Of a DNA stretch of 6,779 nucleotides, positions 5,343 through 6,779 are shown in pieces. The position numbers and the translations under genes are program-made. The stretch's first letter is position 1. The number at the start of each line of letters is the position of its first letter. The notes beneath the pieces were generated by a model. It was not told the DNA's origin. It ran no database searches and worked only from the letters and a program-made list of their open reading frames with translations. This DNA is from Bacteroidetes bacterium 4572_114 (GTDB lineage Bacteria > Bacteroidota > Bacteroidia > Bacteroidales > 4484-276). The stretch is from contig NIVA01000093.1 of assembly GCA_002254335.1 (NCBI GenBank), forward strand, positions 1 through 6,779, read 5' to 3'.

Positions 5343-6779
5343 CTATTCCATCTTCACCAGCCTCTCAATAACCCTCTCACCGTTGGTTGAAACCTCAACA
5401 AAATAAACACCCTGCCGGAGCGTCGAAACATCGATGGCTTCACCTGGAATTATGTTTAAATTTTCGATTATTGTGCTTCCCCGGTTGCCGAGGATGGTGA
5501 TGGTTGCTTCCCCATCAAAACCGGTGATGTTAACTTCATCTTTGGCAGGGTTTGGGAAAATGGATATTGAATTGGCCCCTGCCCCCACTTCCGATATAAA
5601 TCCTGTCTTTATACTTCTTATAACCGAAAGGCCGTGGCTTGTAAAGATATTGCCGGTATAATTGGCATCAAAACCAGTTTCCAGAATGAGTTCGGCTTTT
5701 GTTTGCGGGTTGTAGGATTTCAGGATTATAGGATCGTTTTCATCGAAACCATCTTTGGTTTCAGTTAAGGGATCATTGCCGAAGATGGTAAGGACAGCAT
5801 TTTTATCCTTTTCGATGATTGTAAGGCCCTGGCACATTCCGTCTGCTGAAAATGCGCCGATGATCTCCTTATCCCCTATTCCGGAATTTTGAATGACTTC
5901 GAATGGAATAGCTATTATGTGGCTTATTGTGGATGGGGGGGCGATTTTCCAGGGGGCCGTCAGACCTAACAGGTCTCGGAGACCTGTTAGGTCTCTACCT
6001 TCAGGCTTTGTTTCCTTCATTTTCAAAACACATTCAGGAAAAACCAGTTCCCCTTCCAAATTCATCAATACGAAATAAGCCTTGCCCGGTTCGAGTATCT
6101 GTAATGTGTTGATTCCAAATTCCGGCCAGTAAACGTTCCAGCCCGCCACTTCTTTCACTATGACAATATTTTCTGAGAGTGGCGCGAAAACTTCTTCAAT
6201 ATCGACAGTACATCCGCTTAAGACCGGAATGATGGTCCACCCTAAAGGAAGCTGAAGTGTTGTTTCGCTTTCGAGGCTGCCTGAAAGGACAAGGTCGAAC
6301 GGTTCGGCCACTTTAATTTTATAGCCCTGGTGGTTGTCCCACGAGCCAATTGTGTTCACGCCTGCGCCCGGCCAGAATACATTTTCATTATCCATCATAA
6401 TTATTAGTTCGTCCAGATATGGGGCAAAAACATCTTCAACGGTAGGGTCGTCCATCCACAAGTACGATGAAATCCCGCTCCAGCCCTGGGTTAAGGAAAT
6501 GCCCTGTGAAACACCTCCTGAAACCACTTCCAGCGATACTACCTGGCCCGATACAGTTCCACATACGTTTTCGGCCACACAATAAAAATCGCCAACGCTC
6601 AGAAAGTTGACCTTTTCGATTGTAAGCTCAGTTCCTGTTGCCCCGTCAATAATCCCTTCCGGTCCGTACCATTGTAAATTGATTGGCCCTGTACCAGAGA
6701 CTTCAACCGTGAAAATTGCATCTTCGCCGGTTTGAACGGTTATATTTTCGGGTTGTATATCAAATTCGGGCAACAGCCA
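5343..6779 (-). CDS. Secreted Ig-like and tandem-repeat protein with T9SS sorting domain, N-terminus cut by window edge
   Basis: The frame is open from the window edge (first codon TGG at 6779-6777) to TAG at 5345-5343, so 478 residues are visible. The TTG at 6773 is not a credible start, because the Ig domain begins only a few residues later and signal-peptide sequence is absent. Residues about 6-86 are an Ig-like fold (PENITVQTGEDAIFTV, LQWYG, LSVGDFYCVAENV). Two tandem copies of a repeat of about 75 residues follow (about 93-167 and 173-249), sharing GW, VEDVFAP/IEEVFAP, VFWPGAGVNT/VYWPEFGINT and GYKI/KAYF. After a linker partly encoded by a palindrome (residues 262-273) comes a conserved region with HIIAIP and GAFSADGMCQGL. 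Residues about 403-478 are a T9SS type-A tail (ISIFPNPAKDEVNI, LRQGVYFVEVS, ERLVKME). It is exported through the T9SS, probably as a modular surface or adhesive protein. No catalytic motif is seen. Confidence 0.88.
   Translation of the reverse strand, partial: WLLPEFDIQPENITVQTGEDAIFTVEVSGTGPINLQWYGPEGIIDGATGTELTIEKVNFLSVGDFYCVAENVCGTVSGQVVSLEVVSGGVSQGISLTQGWSGISSYLWMDDPTVEDVFAPYLDELIIMMDNENVFWPGAGVNTIGSWDNHQGYKIKVAEPFDLVLSGSLESETTLQLPLGWTIIPVLSGCTVDIEEVFAPLSENIVIVKEVAGWNVYWPEFGINTLQILEPGKAYFVLMNLEGELVFPECVLKMKETKPEGRDLTGLRDLLGLTAPWKIAPPSTISHIIAIPFEVIQNSGIGDKEIIGAFSADGMCQGLTIIEKDKNAVLTIFGNDPLTETKDGFDENDPIILKSYNPQTKAELILETGFDANYTGNIFTSHGLSVIRSIKTGFISEVGAGANSISIFPNPAKDEVNITGFDGEATITILGNRGSTIIENLNIIPGEAIDVSTLRQGVYFVEVSTNGERVIERLVKME
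5962..5994. repeat. Perfect 33-bp palindrome inside the Ig-domain gene
   Basis: AGACCTAACAGGTCTC (5962-5977) is the exact reverse complement of 5979-5994, with a single central base (5978). Each arm is itself a small inverted repeat (AGACCT-AAC-AGGTCT), so the element can fold as one long hairpin or two small ones. It is exactly 11 codons long and stays in frame, contributing RDLTGLRDLLGL to a linker between the second tandem repeat and the conserved C-terminal region. Such perfect symmetry is not expected from coding constraint. It resembles abundant AGACCT/AGGTCT palindromes that I recall from intergenic DNA of Bacteroidota, which I could not check here. Confidence 0.85.

Noticed and set aside
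5087..5371. Plus-strand ORFs of 94 and 60 codons in the gap between the two T9SS genes
   Set aside because: The longer one overlaps the end of the Ig-domain gene and runs through the hairpin; neither has a recognisable motif or ribosome site.

Overview
The window most likely comes from a Bacteroidota (Bacteroidetes) genome. Two lines of sequence evidence support this. Two of the four genes end in a type IX secretion (T9SS) type-A C-terminal sorting domain, with PNPF or PNP, a central Gly-Val-Tyr-Phe-Val strand and a short basic last strand. The one clear promoter has the Bacteroidota -33/-7 form (TTTG, 20 nt, TAnnTTTG). All supported genes lie on the minus strand, so transcription runs from high to low coordinates.

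Layout in transcription order. (1) 6779-5343: the 3' part of a secreted protein with an Ig-like domain, two tandem copies of an unnamed repeat and a T9SS tail. A perfect 33-bp palindrome sits inside the frame and is translated as 11 codons. (2) 5342-5076: an intergenic stretch with a long hairpin, a T tract and one doubtful 35-codon ORF. (3) 5075-2245: a large Asp-box/VPS10-like beta-propeller T9SS protein, broken by a frameshift near 4505 and an in-frame TAG at 4369-4371, so probably a pseudogene. A hairpin with a T tract (2220-2184) follows it and looks like an intrinsic terminator. (4) 2114-2050: an imperfect inverted repeat with 19-nt arms overlaps the promoter of the next gene. (5) 2038-923: an AT-rich AAA+ ATPase of the DUF4143 family. 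(6) 869-1: a membrane-anchored phosphatidylserine decarboxylase cut by the window edge just after its self-cleavage site.

The genes do not form an obvious pathway. The two T9SS proteins are surface or secreted cargo, and the decarboxylase is a lipid enzyme. The ATPase is compositionally foreign (sampled lines about 20-35% GC, against about 47-52% in its neighbours) and looks like an accessory insertion between the T9SS cargo and psd. I see no CRISPR array, RNA gene, transposase, or convincing new multi-gene system. The observations most worth pursuing are the in-frame palindrome within a coding sequence, the operator-like inverted repeat on the ATPase promoter, and the double lesion in the propeller gene.
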